Notes under the pieces: generated by a model
Seen by the model: the letters and a program-made list of their open reading frames with translations, nothing else
What the model was told of the DNA's origin: nothing
Database searches by the model: none
In this document: positions 8,990 to 18,086 of the stretch, piece after piece
Layout of the letters: each line of letters starts with the position of its first letter
Numbering within the stretch: the first letter of the stretch is position 1
Source of the DNA: Pseudomonadota bacterium
Lineage (GTDB): Bacteria; Pseudomonadota; Gammaproteobacteria; Steroidobacterales; Woeseiaceae
Reading direction: 5' to 3'
Length of the DNA: 42,614 nt
Assembly: GCA_027618995.1 (NCBI GenBank)
Contig: JAQCGO010000019.1
Coordinates: forward strand, 1 to 42,614
Made by a program: the position numbers and the translations under genes

Positions 8990-11475
8990 ATGCGATTGCG
9001 TTCGCGTTGCGCAGCTTTGGCCGGGAGGCACGTTCCGGCGAGGTCATCGTCTTGCTGGCGGCAGTTGCGTTGGCCGTCGGAGTGCTTACTGCTGTTGGCT
9101 TCCTGACCGATCGTATTGGCAAAGCGGTCGCGCGTCAGGCCAATGAGGTGCTGGCTGCGGATCTGCAGCTGCGTTCGCAGGAACCGGTGCCCGATACGTG
9201 GCGGGAACTCGCTGCGAGTTACGACCTGCGCACGGCAGAAACCCAGGTTTTCCCCAGCGTCATCTACGCCGGCGAACAAAGCGCACTCGCGACCATCAAC
9301 GCGGTCGGCGACAACTATCCGTTACGCGGTTCCGTGCGTGTTGCGGATACCCTGTTCGGCGAGCAACGTGCCGTAAACGACACGCCGCGCCGCGGTGAAG
9401 TCTGGGCCGACGGTGCCTTTCTCACGCGCGTCAATGCCGACGTCGGCGATCTGCTGCAGGTCGGTGAAGCCGGGTTGCGGGTAACGGCAGTGCTGACCTA
9501 TCGACCGGATCAATCGATGGGATTCGCTTCGCTTGCGCCATCCATACTGATGAACATCGCCGACGTTGCGGAGACGAAACTGATCGGCGACGGCAGCCGC
9601 GTGCATTATGCGTTGCTCGTTGCCGGTGACGATGAGGACGTCAATGCTTTCTACGCTGATATAGAGGAAGACCTGCCCGATGCCATCCGCACATCCGATC
9701 GCGAGGAGAGTAGCGAACAGGCGTACAACGCGGCAGATCGTGCGCAACGCTTCCTGTCACTCACGGCGGTCGTAAGCCTGTTGCTCAGTGCCGTCGCCGT
9801 GTCGATGTCGGCGCGGCGCTTCGCCCAGCGGCGCCTCGATACTGTGGCGCTGATGAAAAGTCTCGGCGCGACACAACAATTCGTTATTCGAGCCGCAGTT
9901 ACGCAATTGATGTTGCTGGGGGTGCTCGGTGTGGTGATGGGCAGTGTCGTGGGCTTCGCCGCGGAGGAGGCCGTCGCGTGGCTGCTGGCCGACATCCTTG
10001 CCGCCGATTTGCCGGACGCCGGCGCAATGCCGATCGTGCTTGCCAGCGGCAGCGCGCTGGTCCTGCTGGCCGGCTTCGCCCTGCCGTCCTTGCTGCAGCT
10101 CAAACATACGCCGCCCTTGCGTGTGCTGCGCCACGACATGATGCCACCCGCACCGTCGCGGCTGCTGGTCGGAGGCCTCGCATTGCTCGCCGTTGCGGCG
10201 CTCGTTTATCGCGCCGTCGGTGATGCGCGCATGTTGCTGATCCTGCTCTCCGGGATCATTATTATTGCGGCCGCACTTTACCTGCTGGGACGGCTCATGG
10301 TCGCGATGCTGGGGCGATTTCGCAGCGGTGTCGGTGTCGCGTGGCGCTACGGACTTGCGAATGTGGCACGGCGCGGTCGTGCCAGCGCGGTGCAGGTGGT
10401 CGCGTTCGGGCTGGGCCTGACGATGCTGTTGTTGCTGACTATCGTGCGCACGGATCTCCTGCAGGGCTGGCGCCAGACGATCGGCGAGAATGCGCCGAAT
10501 CACTTCATGATCAACGTGCAGCCGCACGAGCTCGATTCGGTAGCGTCGATCTTTGCCGCCGGCGGTATTGCGAGACCCGATTTCGTGCCGCTAGTACGGG
10601 CGCGCATGACGACCATTAATGGCGAGGACGTCAAGACGCGCAAGTATCCGGATCCGGACGGCGAGTGGATGGCGAACCGCGAAGCCAACCTGTCCTTCGC
10701 CGCGACACTTGCGCCCAGCAATGAAATTGTCGCCGGAGAATGGTGGCCCGAAGACTATACCGGGGCGCCGCTGGTGTCGGTCGAGGAAGAAGCAGCACTG
10801 AGGACCGGTCTGATGCTCGGCGACAAGCTCGTGTTCATGGTCGCGGGCCAGGAGGTCGAGCTGACGATTGCAAGTATCCGCCGCGTCAACTGGGACTCGT
10901 TTCAGCCCAACTTCTTCATGGTGTTGTCGCCCGGCGCGCTGGACAAGATGCCGACAACTTACATTGCCGCGTTGCGCCTCGGCGATGAGCAGCAATCGAC
11001 GCTGTTTTCGCTGGTGCGAACTCACCCAAGTATCTCGGTGATTGATATTGATGCCATACTGCAGCAGGTGCGCAGCATCATCGACAAGGCGAGTCTTGCG
11101 GTGCAGGCCGTTTTCGCGTTCACGCTGGCCGCTGGCATAGCCGTGTTGTTTGCCGCGGTGCAGTCGACTATTGATGAGCGCCGCTTCGAGAGCGCCATGC
11201 TGCGTGCACTCGGAGCGCGCAAGCGCACGGTGCTTGCCGGTGTTATGGCGGAATTTGCAGCGCTTGGGCTCGCGGCCGGCGTACTCGCATCGGCGGGCGC
11301 CTCGATCCTCGCAGCCATCGTCGCTGTGCAGCTGTTCGAGCTGCCCTATGTTTTTAATCCACTGTTGTGTGTTGCGGGCATCGTTGCCGGTGTGTCGGTG
11401 GTCTGTGCCAGCGGATATCTGGCGGCCCGCAGCGCGATCAATTCGCCACCGGTCGAAGTACTGCGAGCCGCATGA
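8986..11475 (+). CDS. ybbP: ABC transporter permease with two FtsX domains, YbbP type
   Basis: An 829-residue inner-membrane permease of the MacB/FtsX superfamily. An N-terminal membrane helix (residues about 19-40) is followed by a long periplasmic domain. A first FtsX-type group of helices lies at about residues 255-370, further helices at about 390-450 and 475-495, a second large periplasmic region, and a second FtsX group at about 705-825 ending AINSPPVEVLRAA. The length and the two-domain plan match E. coli YbbP. ATG 8986 overlaps ybbA by four bases and the TGA overlaps the next start, so the three genes are one operon. Confidence 0.92.
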   Translation: MNAIAFALRSFGREARSGEVIVLLAAVALAVGVLTAVGFLTDRIGKAVARQANEVLAADLQLRSQEPVPDTWRELAASYDLRTAETQVFPSVIYAGEQSALATINAVGDNYPLRGSVRVADTLFGEQRAVNDTPRRGEVWADGAFLTRVNADVGDLLQVGEAGLRVTAVLTYRPDQSMGFASLAPSILMNIADVAETKLIGDGSRVHYALLVAGDDEDVNAFYADIEEDLPDAIRTSDREESSEQAYNAADRAQRFLSLTAVVSLLLSAVAVSMSARRFAQRRLDTVALMKSLGATQQFVIRAAVTQLMLLGVLGVVMGSVVGFAAEEAVAWLLADILAADLPDAGAMPIVLASGSALVLLAGFALPSLLQLKHTPPLRVLRHDMMPPAPSRLLVGGLALLAVAALVYRAVGDARMLLILLSGIIIIAAALYLLGRLMVAMLGRFRSGVGVAWRYGLANVARRGRASAVQVVAFGLGLTMLLLLTIVRTDLLQGWRQTIGENAPNHFMINVQPHELDSVASIFAAGGIARPDFVPLVRARMTTINGEDVKTRKYPDPDGEWMANREANLSFAATLAPSNEIVAGEWWPEDYTGAPLVSVEEEAALRTGLMLGDKLVFMVAGQEVELTIASIRRVNWDSFQPNFFMVLSPGALDKMPTTYIAALRLGDEQQSTLFSLVRTHPSISVIDIDAILQQVRSIIDKASLAVQAVFAFTLAAGIAVLFAAVQSTIDERRFESAMLRALGARKRTVLAGVMAEFAALGLAAGVLASAGASILAAIVAVQLFELPYVFNPLLCVAGIVAGVSVVCASGYLAARSAINSPPVEVLRAA

Positions 11476-14400
11476 GCAGGCGGCGCCGCATCGCGCTCTG
11501 GTCGGGGCTGTGTGTCCCGGCGCTGATCGTGATCGCAATCAGCTGGTTGTTGACGACCGAACTCGGCCACTTCAAACCACAGATTGAGCGCTGGGCGAGC
11601 GAAAAAACCGGCCGACAGATCTCGATTAAGGGTGACCTGCAGATCAACCTGGCGCGGCAAAGCTCGATCGTTGTCGAAGATGTGCACATCGGCAACCCGG
11701 CGTGGGCGGAACAGCCGGAGATGCTATCCGTCGGACGCCTCGAGGTGCGCTTTGACCTGGGCTCCATATTCAGCGGTCCACTGCTTGTGGATCTCATAGA
11801 CCTCGATGACGCAAAACTCTCGCTGATCGAGTCGGAGAGCGGTGACCGCAACTGGGTTTGGCCGAAGGAGGGTGAGGTAGCGGCGGTAGACCCGGGCGCT
11901 GACAAGAAAGGAATTCTGTTCGCGCAAATCGACGTCGACCGGGTGTAGATCGTCTACAGCTCGCCGCGACGCGAGCAAGCTATCGACCTCACGATCGAAC
12001 ATTTAAGCCAGCAGCGCCGCGATGATGACTTCCTCGAGTTTGCCTTCAACGGCACTATCAATGGCCGACAGGCAGAATTGAACGGCGAAGTTGGTACATG
12101 GGCCGCGTTGCTGGAACAAAAAGATGTGCGCTTCGATCTCGATGGGCGCCTCGATACCTTTGAGTTCAGTGGCGATGGCCATATTGACGACCTGCTGCGT
12201 CCGTATCGGCCAGAACTGCGGTTCACGGCGACGGCACCCGATATCAATGACCTGCTCGGGGTACTCGGTGTTGCCGAAGAGGGCAGCGGCGCCATCGATC
12301 TGTCCGGCTCGTTGCTGGCGGAAAACCAGCAAGCGCTGGTACTGGATGTGCGAGGACAGCTCGGCCGCGTGACGATCGAGGCGAGCGGCCGCTTCTCCGA
12401 TCTGCAGGACCTCGAGGAAATGGATGTCGACTTGTTCGCCGCCGGCGACGACATTCGGCCGATTCTTGCAGCACTCGGCATGCGCCAGACCCAAGAGTCG
12501 CCGTTCATGGTCAACATCGACGCGCGGCGCAACGGGCGATCGCTGGTCATCGAAAAAGCCGACATGCTGTTCGGCGAAGCCAGGTTCGGATTGTCGGTTC
12601 AGCTACCGGATTTTCCGGCCATAGATAACAGCGCCGTAAAACTGCAGATCGATGGTCCCAATATCGAGCACTTTCGTGAAGTATTCAATCTTCCCGGAGC
12701 GGCGACCGGCGCTTTCTCGCTGGGGTTTACCATCGACGTGGACGATGGTGGTGTCGAAATCGCCAATCTCGACCTGCATTCCTCGGTGCTGCGCATGCAG
12801 GCCAATGGCAGTCTCGGCCAGCCACCCGAGTACTTCGGTACCAGCCTGAATTTTCGTATCGCCAGCGACAGCCTGCGGACCACGGCCGGCGCTTACGGCG
12901 TCAAACACCTCCCCGACGAGCCCGTCGAAATTGAAGGTAGTATCGAATATAGCGCGGAGGGTGTCCGGATCCGGAAATCGCTGCAGGCAACAATCCGGCA
13001 AGCGGTCATCCGTGCGGATGGCCTCATCAAGTCGGTCAAGGGCGCCCTCGGTTCCGACCTGCGATTCGAAGTGGCGGGCGCAGACCTGGCGGCGCTGGTG
13101 GCGGCATTCATCGCGACCGACTATGTGCCCGCACAGCCGTACCAGCTTGGTGGACGATCGCAGATGTTGCGCGACGGTTATCACTTCGGGGGCGTCAGCG
13201 GGAGCGTTGGTACCTCAGCAATCAAAGTGGACGGGCTGCTGGTTGCGAAAAAAGGCATCGTTGGCAGCCACTTTGATTTTTCGGCGACCGGTCCGGCCTT
13301 TGAGGAACTCGCCGATCATATCGGCGATATTGCGACCATGCCGGGACCTTACGACCTCGGCGGCCGAATCGAATTCAGGTCCGACATGATTGACCTCAAG
13401 GACGTGCAGTTGCACCGCGCCGGCGGTGACGTTGACCTGGATTATGCGTTTGGCCTGCCGGCGTCGCGGCGCTGGGCCAATTTTGAGCTGCACGCGAAAG
13501 GGCCCGACGTGCGGAGCATTCTGCGCGGTGCACAGCGCTTCGCCGCCGATGCAGCGCCGTTCTCTATTGATCTGCAAGGCGAGCGTCGCGGCACGGACTG
13601 GGCGATTCGCGAACTGGACGTCGGTATCGGCGCGGCGACGCTGACCGCAAGCGGCGACCTCGATCTGAACGGTGATAGTTCGGCAACACAGTTTGACCTG
13701 CATCTCAACATTCCGAATGTGGCCGCGCTGGGGACCCTGGACGGTCTGCGCCCGATCGAACAGCCGCTGGTGTTGCGCGCGCGAGTCCGCGGCCACCCCG
13801 GCGTACTGGAAATCAACGACATGGTCGCGTCGCTGGGATCGAACGCTGTCAATGCGAACATCCGCTACCAGGCCGGCGCGATACCGGAGTTGTCGGTCGA
13901 CATCGATTCGGACTCGGTTGTCATTGCGCCATGGCTCGAAGAAAGCGATCAGGTGCAGGCAGCAGCGAGTGCCACAAAGGATGGCCGGCTGATTCCGGAT
14001 GTCGACCTGCCGTTTCCGGCGATAGCGAAACTCAACGCCGAAATCGAGATCGACGTCGCGGTGCTGCAAAAGGAGCAGCTACGGCTACGTGATGTCAGGC
14101 TGCGTGGCAGCCTGCGCGACGGTGTACTGGATGTGACTGAGCTTGGGCTGCAGGCAAAATCCGGTGCCCTGGTCGGGCGCGCGCGCCTCGCGCCTGGCGA
14201 CGGCTCAGGCAGCGCTACGCTGGAGTTGGTGGCACGGGATTTTGCGCCGGGCGTGGCAAGCGCCAATCAGGACCTCGGCATGCAGGCCGACGTTGATGTC
14301 AGTCTCAGTTCGACGGGAAATGACCTGCGCACGATACTGGGCAATGCGAATGGTGTCGTATTCGCCAATACGCGCGGCGGGCGGAAGGCCGGCGATGAAT

Positions 14401-14933
14401 TCATGCGCCGGCTGTTCGGCGACGTGGTTGACCAGATCCTTGGCGCGATTAATCCGTTTCACAAGGCCGAGGCGTATACGAATTTCGAATGTATTGTCAT
14501 CCCGCTGGAAGTCGTGAATGGAGTTGTTAAGAGCGCACCGAGTTCCCTGCTCAGCACAGACAAGATTCGCGTGTTTTCGACTTCGGTCATCGACCTGAAA
14601 ACCGAAAAGATCGAAATGAATATTCGCACCACGCCGAAGAAGGGGATCACGATCAGCGCGGGCGAGATTCTCAATCCCTACCTGAAAATCGTCGGTACGA
14701 TGGCCGCGCCGCGCCTCGCGGTCGATGAAAAGGGATTGCTGGTATCGGGCGGTGTGGCCGTCGCCACCGGCGGGCTGTCCATTCTTGCGCGTGCCGCCTG
14801 GGATCGTATGTCGCGATCAGACGATGCCTGCGACGAAACCGCAGCGGAAGGAAAAGAAGCGCTCGGCGATCGCTTTCCGCAGCTCGAGGTTTCTACGCGG
14901 AGTGAATCTGGCGCTGCGGGAACGGGATCGTAA
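11472..14933 (+). pseudogene. AsmA-family protein interrupted by an in-frame TAG
   Basis: One continuous reading frame of 1154 codons is broken only by TAG at 11946-11948. The first part has an N-terminal membrane anchor (IALWSGLCVPALIVIAISWLL) and the AsmA N-domain (ISIKGDLQINL). Reading through the stop gives DRV-stop-IVYSSPRREQAIDLTIEHL with no frame change, then a long AsmA-like barrel/groove region and a C-terminal AsmA_2-type domain (GVVFANTRGGRKAGDEF). AsmA-like proteins sit in the inner membrane and span the periplasm, and several relatives move phospholipids to the outer membrane. A CAG (Gln) to TAG change would explain the stop. A separate downstream product from a TTG at 12078 would lack the membrane anchor. 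A sequencing error is the main alternative. Confidence 0.8.
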
Positions 14934-15165
14934 TACCCTCGGCATCGAAGCGCATTTTCACGGCGCGCATAAGGTCCCAGTAGGTTTCCCAGTAGTCGTC
15001 CGTCCGGACCCAGGGTCGAACGACAAAATTCACCGATGAATCTGCAAGCTCGTGCAGTCTGATGACCGGCTCCGGGTCGGAAAGCACTGACGGGTGCGCC
15101 GCCACAATCTCGGCAAGGATCTTTTCCACTTTTTCCACGTCATCGCCGTACGAGACACCGATGCC
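14893..15165 (-). pseudogene. C-terminal remnant of an MscS-type mechanosensitive channel
   Basis: The reading frame gives IGVSYGDDVEKVEKIL, then HELADSSVNFVVRPWV and YWETYWDLMRAVKMRFDAEGI, ending FPQRQIHSA. This is the cytoplasmic C-terminal domain of the small-conductance mechanosensitive channel family. All membrane helices and the middle domain are absent. Recognisable sequence ends near 15165, and the DUF4136 gene ends at 15202. About two thirds of the gene has been lost by deletion. The 3' end overlaps the convergent AsmA-like gene by 41 bases. Confidence 0.85.
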
Positions 15166-15201
15166 AGTACGACAACACAGAGGAGGCGCGCGAGTCGCAC
15201 G

Positions 15202-15783
15202 TTATTTCTTCGCACTCCCTGGCGTACCGTCACCGGCGACGAACGGGTATAGCGCGAAGAATCGTGGCACGCCGGCATTGACGTTGGACTCGATATTCTC
15301 AAGCTTGTCGTCGGTAATTCTGCCTACGCCAACGCACTCCCAGACCAGCCGCTTAAGCTTTGGGTCGACCAGGTCGATGTTGAAGGTACCCTCGGTATAC
15401 TGCGACACATGGGTCTCGGTGCCGTAGCCGTAGCCAGCCCAGGGGCTGTAAAAACCGCCGCGATAACCGTAGTAACCGCCATGCATACTCGACGACGGCG
15501 AGGTCGTCACCTTGGTCTTGTCGGCGACTTTTACGTTGAAGTTGACGAGCAGGTCGGGCGTCTCGGACATTGTATAGCCGCGCGCTTGCATTTCGATATC
15601 GATGGCTCGCTTGACGTACTACGTAAACAGGTTCTGGTATTCGGTGTCGTACCGCTTGGACGTGTCGTAGTAGTTGTAGGTCCGGTACTGTGAAAAGTCG
15701 ATGCTGTCGTCATAGTCCGAACGCAGTTTGGCCTGCGACGAGCAGCCGGACACCGCGATTGCTGCGACGAGCACGGCAATCAA
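15202..15783 (-). pseudogene. DUF4136 lipoprotein with an in-frame TAG
   Basis: A single frame encodes a lipoprotein signal ending AIAVSGCSSQ (lipobox VSGC), then SDYDDSIDFSQYRTYNYY. After TAG at 15619-15621 the same frame continues YVKRAIDIEMQARGY, a central Gly/Tyr-rich stretch (GGYYGYRGGFYSPW) and a C-terminal IESNVNAGVP. This is the pattern of DUF4136 outer-membrane or periplasmic lipoproteins of unknown function. A CAG to TAG change fits the stop. No ATG is present: the only start in frame before the lipobox is TTG at 15783 (GTG follows within the signal), and a REP repeat sits immediately upstream. The original start may have been lost when the repeat arrived. Confidence 0.78.
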
Positions 15784-15787
15784 TGAA

Positions 15788-15878
15788 AGGGATCTGGTTG
15801 TGGGAGGCGGCCATGCCGGCGATTTGAATGTGGAAGGCTATGCAGGGACCTGGTTGTGGGAGGCGGCCATGCCGGCGA
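15788..15878 (+). repeat. Two tandem REP repeats, 56-base period
   Basis: Two 35-base copies (15788-15822 and 15844-15878) differ at one base. Each holds CTGGTT followed by a full REP unit (15800-15822 and 15856-15878, stem CGGC-CAT-GCCG). The first copy lies directly upstream of the DUF4136 gene. The second abuts the TAG stop codon of the 2-hydroxyacid dehydrogenase (15879-15881 on the minus strand). Confidence 0.9.
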
Positions 15879-16832
15879 CTAGACCACGCGGTTGCGACTT
15901 TGCCCCTGCAAAAACGCCGCGGCATTGGCGGCCAGCTCATCAATGGCATTCTGCCGCGCCCGATTTGTGCCCCAGGCAATATGCGGCGTAAGGACCAGGT
16001 TCTCGCCCTGGTAAGCCAGCAGAGGGTCGCTGGCTACGGGCGGTTCTTGCGCCAACACATCAATTGCCGCGCCGAACAAATGGCCGGAGCGCAGTGCATC
16101 GACCAGCGCGTTCGAATCGACGAGCGCACCACGCGCTGTATTAATAAGAATAGCGCCGGGTTTCATCTGCGCGATGGTGCTCGCATTGAACAGCCCGCGG
16201 GTCGCGTCGGTTAACGGGCAGTGCAGCGAAATGACATCGGAGCGCTGCAGCATGCCGGTAAAGGCCACGCGACCGGCGGCGGGCTTTTCCTCCCCCGGGC
16301 GCGCCGCGACCAGCACATTCATGCCCAATGCCGCAGCGGCCCGCGCCACGCCCCGGCCAAGTGCTCCGTTGCCGAAGATACCGAGCGTCATGCCGGTCAG
16401 TTCCCGGATCGGGTAGGCCAACATGCAAAAATTCGTCGCACGCTGCCAGTCGCCAGCGCGTGCTGAGCGGCTATAACGATCAAGGCTGTGCGTCAGCATC
16501 AGTAACGAACCGATGACATGCTCGACCACCGATTGTGTGCAGTAGCCGCGAATATTGGCGACGGCGATGCCATGTCTTTCTGCGGTGACGAGATCGATGT
16601 TGTCGGTACCGGTGGCCGTCAGGCCGATGTAGCGCAGCCCGCTTGCAGCGCGCAGCAGTTCATCGCAGAGGCGAATCTTGTTCGTGAATACGAACTCGAC
16701 ACCGTCGATGCGCGTTGCAATATCGGCAGGGCGCGTGTCATCGAACAATTCGAGCGAGGAGAACAGGCTCCGCAGTGGGGCAAGGTCGAGACCGGGCCCC
16801 ATGGTCGCATAGTCGAGAAATACGGCTTTCAT
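15879..16832 (-). CDS. D-2-hydroxyacid dehydrogenase, glycerate dehydrogenase-like
   Basis: A 317-residue NAD-dependent D-isomer 2-hydroxyacid dehydrogenase. The fold shows an N-terminal substrate domain, GLTATGTDNIDL, then a Rossmann motif GIFGNGALGRGVARA near residue 148. The catalytic arginine is in NTARGALVD, the acid in AIDVLAQEPP and the histidine in LTPHIAWG. Similarity is closest to hydroxypyruvate/glycerate dehydrogenases, but the exact substrate cannot be read from these motifs. The ATG at 16832 is preferred to an upstream start at 16880, because the added residues carry no family similarity and would overlap the divergent gene. The stop codon touches a REP repeat. Confidence 0.9.
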   Translation of the reverse strand: MKAVFLDYATMGPGLDLAPLRSLFSSLELFDDTRPADIATRIDGVEFVFTNKIRLCDELLRAASGLRYIGLTATGTDNIDLVTAERHGIAVANIRGYCTQSVVEHVIGSLLMLTHSLDRYSRSARAGDWQRATNFCMLAYPIRELTGMTLGIFGNGALGRGVARAAAALGMNVLVAARPGEEKPAAGRVAFTGMLQRSDVISLHCPLTDATRGLFNASTIAQMKPGAILINTARGALVDSNALVDALRSGHLFGAAIDVLAQEPPVASDPLLAYQGENLVLTPHIAWGTNRARQNAIDELAANAAAFLQGQSRNRVV

Positions 16833-16868
16833 TGATATTTTGCGTCCCCTGACACACAGTGCGTGACG

Positions 16869-17309
16869 ATGAAGGATCAATACTGGAAACGCAAATCGCT
16901 GGCCGAAATGAACAAGGCCGAGTGGGAGGGGCTCTGCGATGGCTGCGCCTTATGCTGCATGCACAAGCTCGAGGACGAGGATACGGGCGAGGTTTTTTAC
17001 ACCGACATTGCGTGCCGGCTGCTTGACGTCAATACCTGTCGGTGTACCGACTATGCGAATCGTGCCAAACGCGTGGCCGAATGCCTCCTGCTGTCAGTAG
17101 AACGGCCGGAGCAATTCAACTGGCTGCCCGACAGTTGCGCCTATCGGCGCCTTGCGAACCAGCAGGACCTGCCGGACTGGCACCCGTTGTTGACGGGCGA
17201 CCCGAATTCAGTGCACGAGGCCGGCATTTCGATGCGCGGTCGTGCCATATCCGAAAGCGTAACGAATGAGTACACCGTGCTACGCAAGCTGAGTAACAAT
17301 ATTGACTGA
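16869..17309 (+). CDS. ycgN: UPF0260 / YcgN family cysteine-cluster protein
   Basis: This 146-residue protein matches the YcgN family: [22 protein letters not shown] near the start, [27 protein letters not shown] and the signature [12 protein letters not shown]. Eight or so conserved cysteines suggest metal or iron-sulphur binding (members of the wider family carry Zn/Fe-binding CxxCxxCC motifs), but the function is unknown. The start could be ATG 16869 or GTG 16863; neither has a good ribosome site, and the ATG is preferred. It is divergent from the dehydrogenase, with a gap of only 36 bases, and runs into the broken nitroreductase gene. Confidence 0.9.
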   Translation: MKDQYWKRKSLAEMNKAEWEGLCDGCALCCMHKLEDEDTGEVFYTDIACRLLDVNTCRCTDYANRAKRVAECLLLSVERPEQFNWLPDSCAYRRLANQQDLPDWHPLLTGDPNSVHEAGISMRGRAISESVTNEYTVLRKLSNNID

Positions 17310-17976
17310 CTATCCGACAATCGGCTTACCTGATTATGAAGAGTATCCGCTGGCGGTGATGCGCGAGCGCCTCGCTGCGTTCTATGCGGATGTGAATCGG
17401 AGGTGAATGGTACGCGATTTCTCAGACCGACCGGTACCGCGCGACATCATCGAAGCCGCGCTGCAGGCGGCGGGCACGGCGCCGAGTGGCGCGAACCTGC
17501 AGCCCTGGCATTTTGTTGTAGTCAGCGGCGCCGACACCAAGCGCAGGATTCGGGTCGCGGCCGAAGCCGAAGAGCGTGAGTTCTACGAGCATCGCGCGTC
17601 GCCCGAATGGCTGGCGGCACTCGAGCCTCTCGGTATGGATTCAAAGAAGCCGTTCCTTGAGACAGCGCCGTACCTGATCGCGGTATTCCTGCAGAAATAC
17701 GGCATGCTCGCCGACGGTCGCAAGGTCAAACATTACTATCCGACCGAGTCGACCGGCCTCGCGACCGGGATTCTGATCACGGCCCTGCACCACGCGGGAC
17801 TCGTTTGTCTCACGCACACGCCGAGCCCGATGAAGTTTCTCAACGAAATACTGGGCCGGCCGGACAGCGAAAGGCCCTTTCTGTTACTTGTGACCGGCTA
17901 TCCTGCGGCCGATGCGCGAGTGCCCAACATCGAGCGCAAGCCGCTGAGCGAGTTTACGAGTTTTATAGATTCTTGA
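17302..17976 (+). pseudogene. Nitroreductase family protein with an in-frame TGA
   Basis: From a TTG at 17302, overlapping the ycgN stop, the frame reads [20 protein letters not shown] and then ADVNRR before TGA at 17404-17406. It continues [37 protein letters not shown] and [14 protein letters not shown]. Intact nitroreductases of this subgroup read [14 protein letters not shown] here, so CGA (Arg) to TGA restores a normal protein of about 224 residues. FMN-binding motifs (SGANLQPW and the C-terminal region) are intact. A product restarted at ATG 17407 would lack the first FMN-binding arginine, so it is probably inactive. The frame ends three bases before a REP cluster. Confidence 0.8.
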
Positions 17977-17978
17977 AT

Positions 17979-18082
17979 TCGCCCGCATGGCGGCCTCCTA
18001 CAGGAGGCCACTATGGGAGGCCGCCATGCGGGCGAACTGTCGCGGGCATGGCCCCCTCCCACAAGTCGCGGGCATGGCCCCC
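17979..18082. repeat. Cluster of four REP units
   Basis: The units are an inverted one at 17979-18001 (head GTAGGAGG), a direct one at 18013-18035, an inverted one at 18040-18062, and an inverted partial one at 18066-18082 lacking the head. The direct and inverted units at 18013-18062 form a REPIN-like pair separated by four bases. Stems are CCGC-CAT-GCGG for the first two and GGGC-CAT-GCCC for the last two. The cluster fills the space between the convergent nitroreductase and ppc genes and may also act in transcription termination or mRNA 3' protection, as known for REP sequences in enterobacteria. Confidence 0.88.
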
Positions 18083-18086
18083 AAGG

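Noticed and set aside
11949..12077. Intergenic spacer between two separate AsmA genes
   Set aside because: The frame is open and continuous from 11949 to 14933 in phase with the upstream part, so this is one gene with a TAG and not two genes.
13215..14069. Long minus-strand frames inside the AsmA-like gene
   Set aside because: Shadow frames typical of GC-rich DNA. Composition lacks recognisable protein features, and the plus strand is clearly coding.
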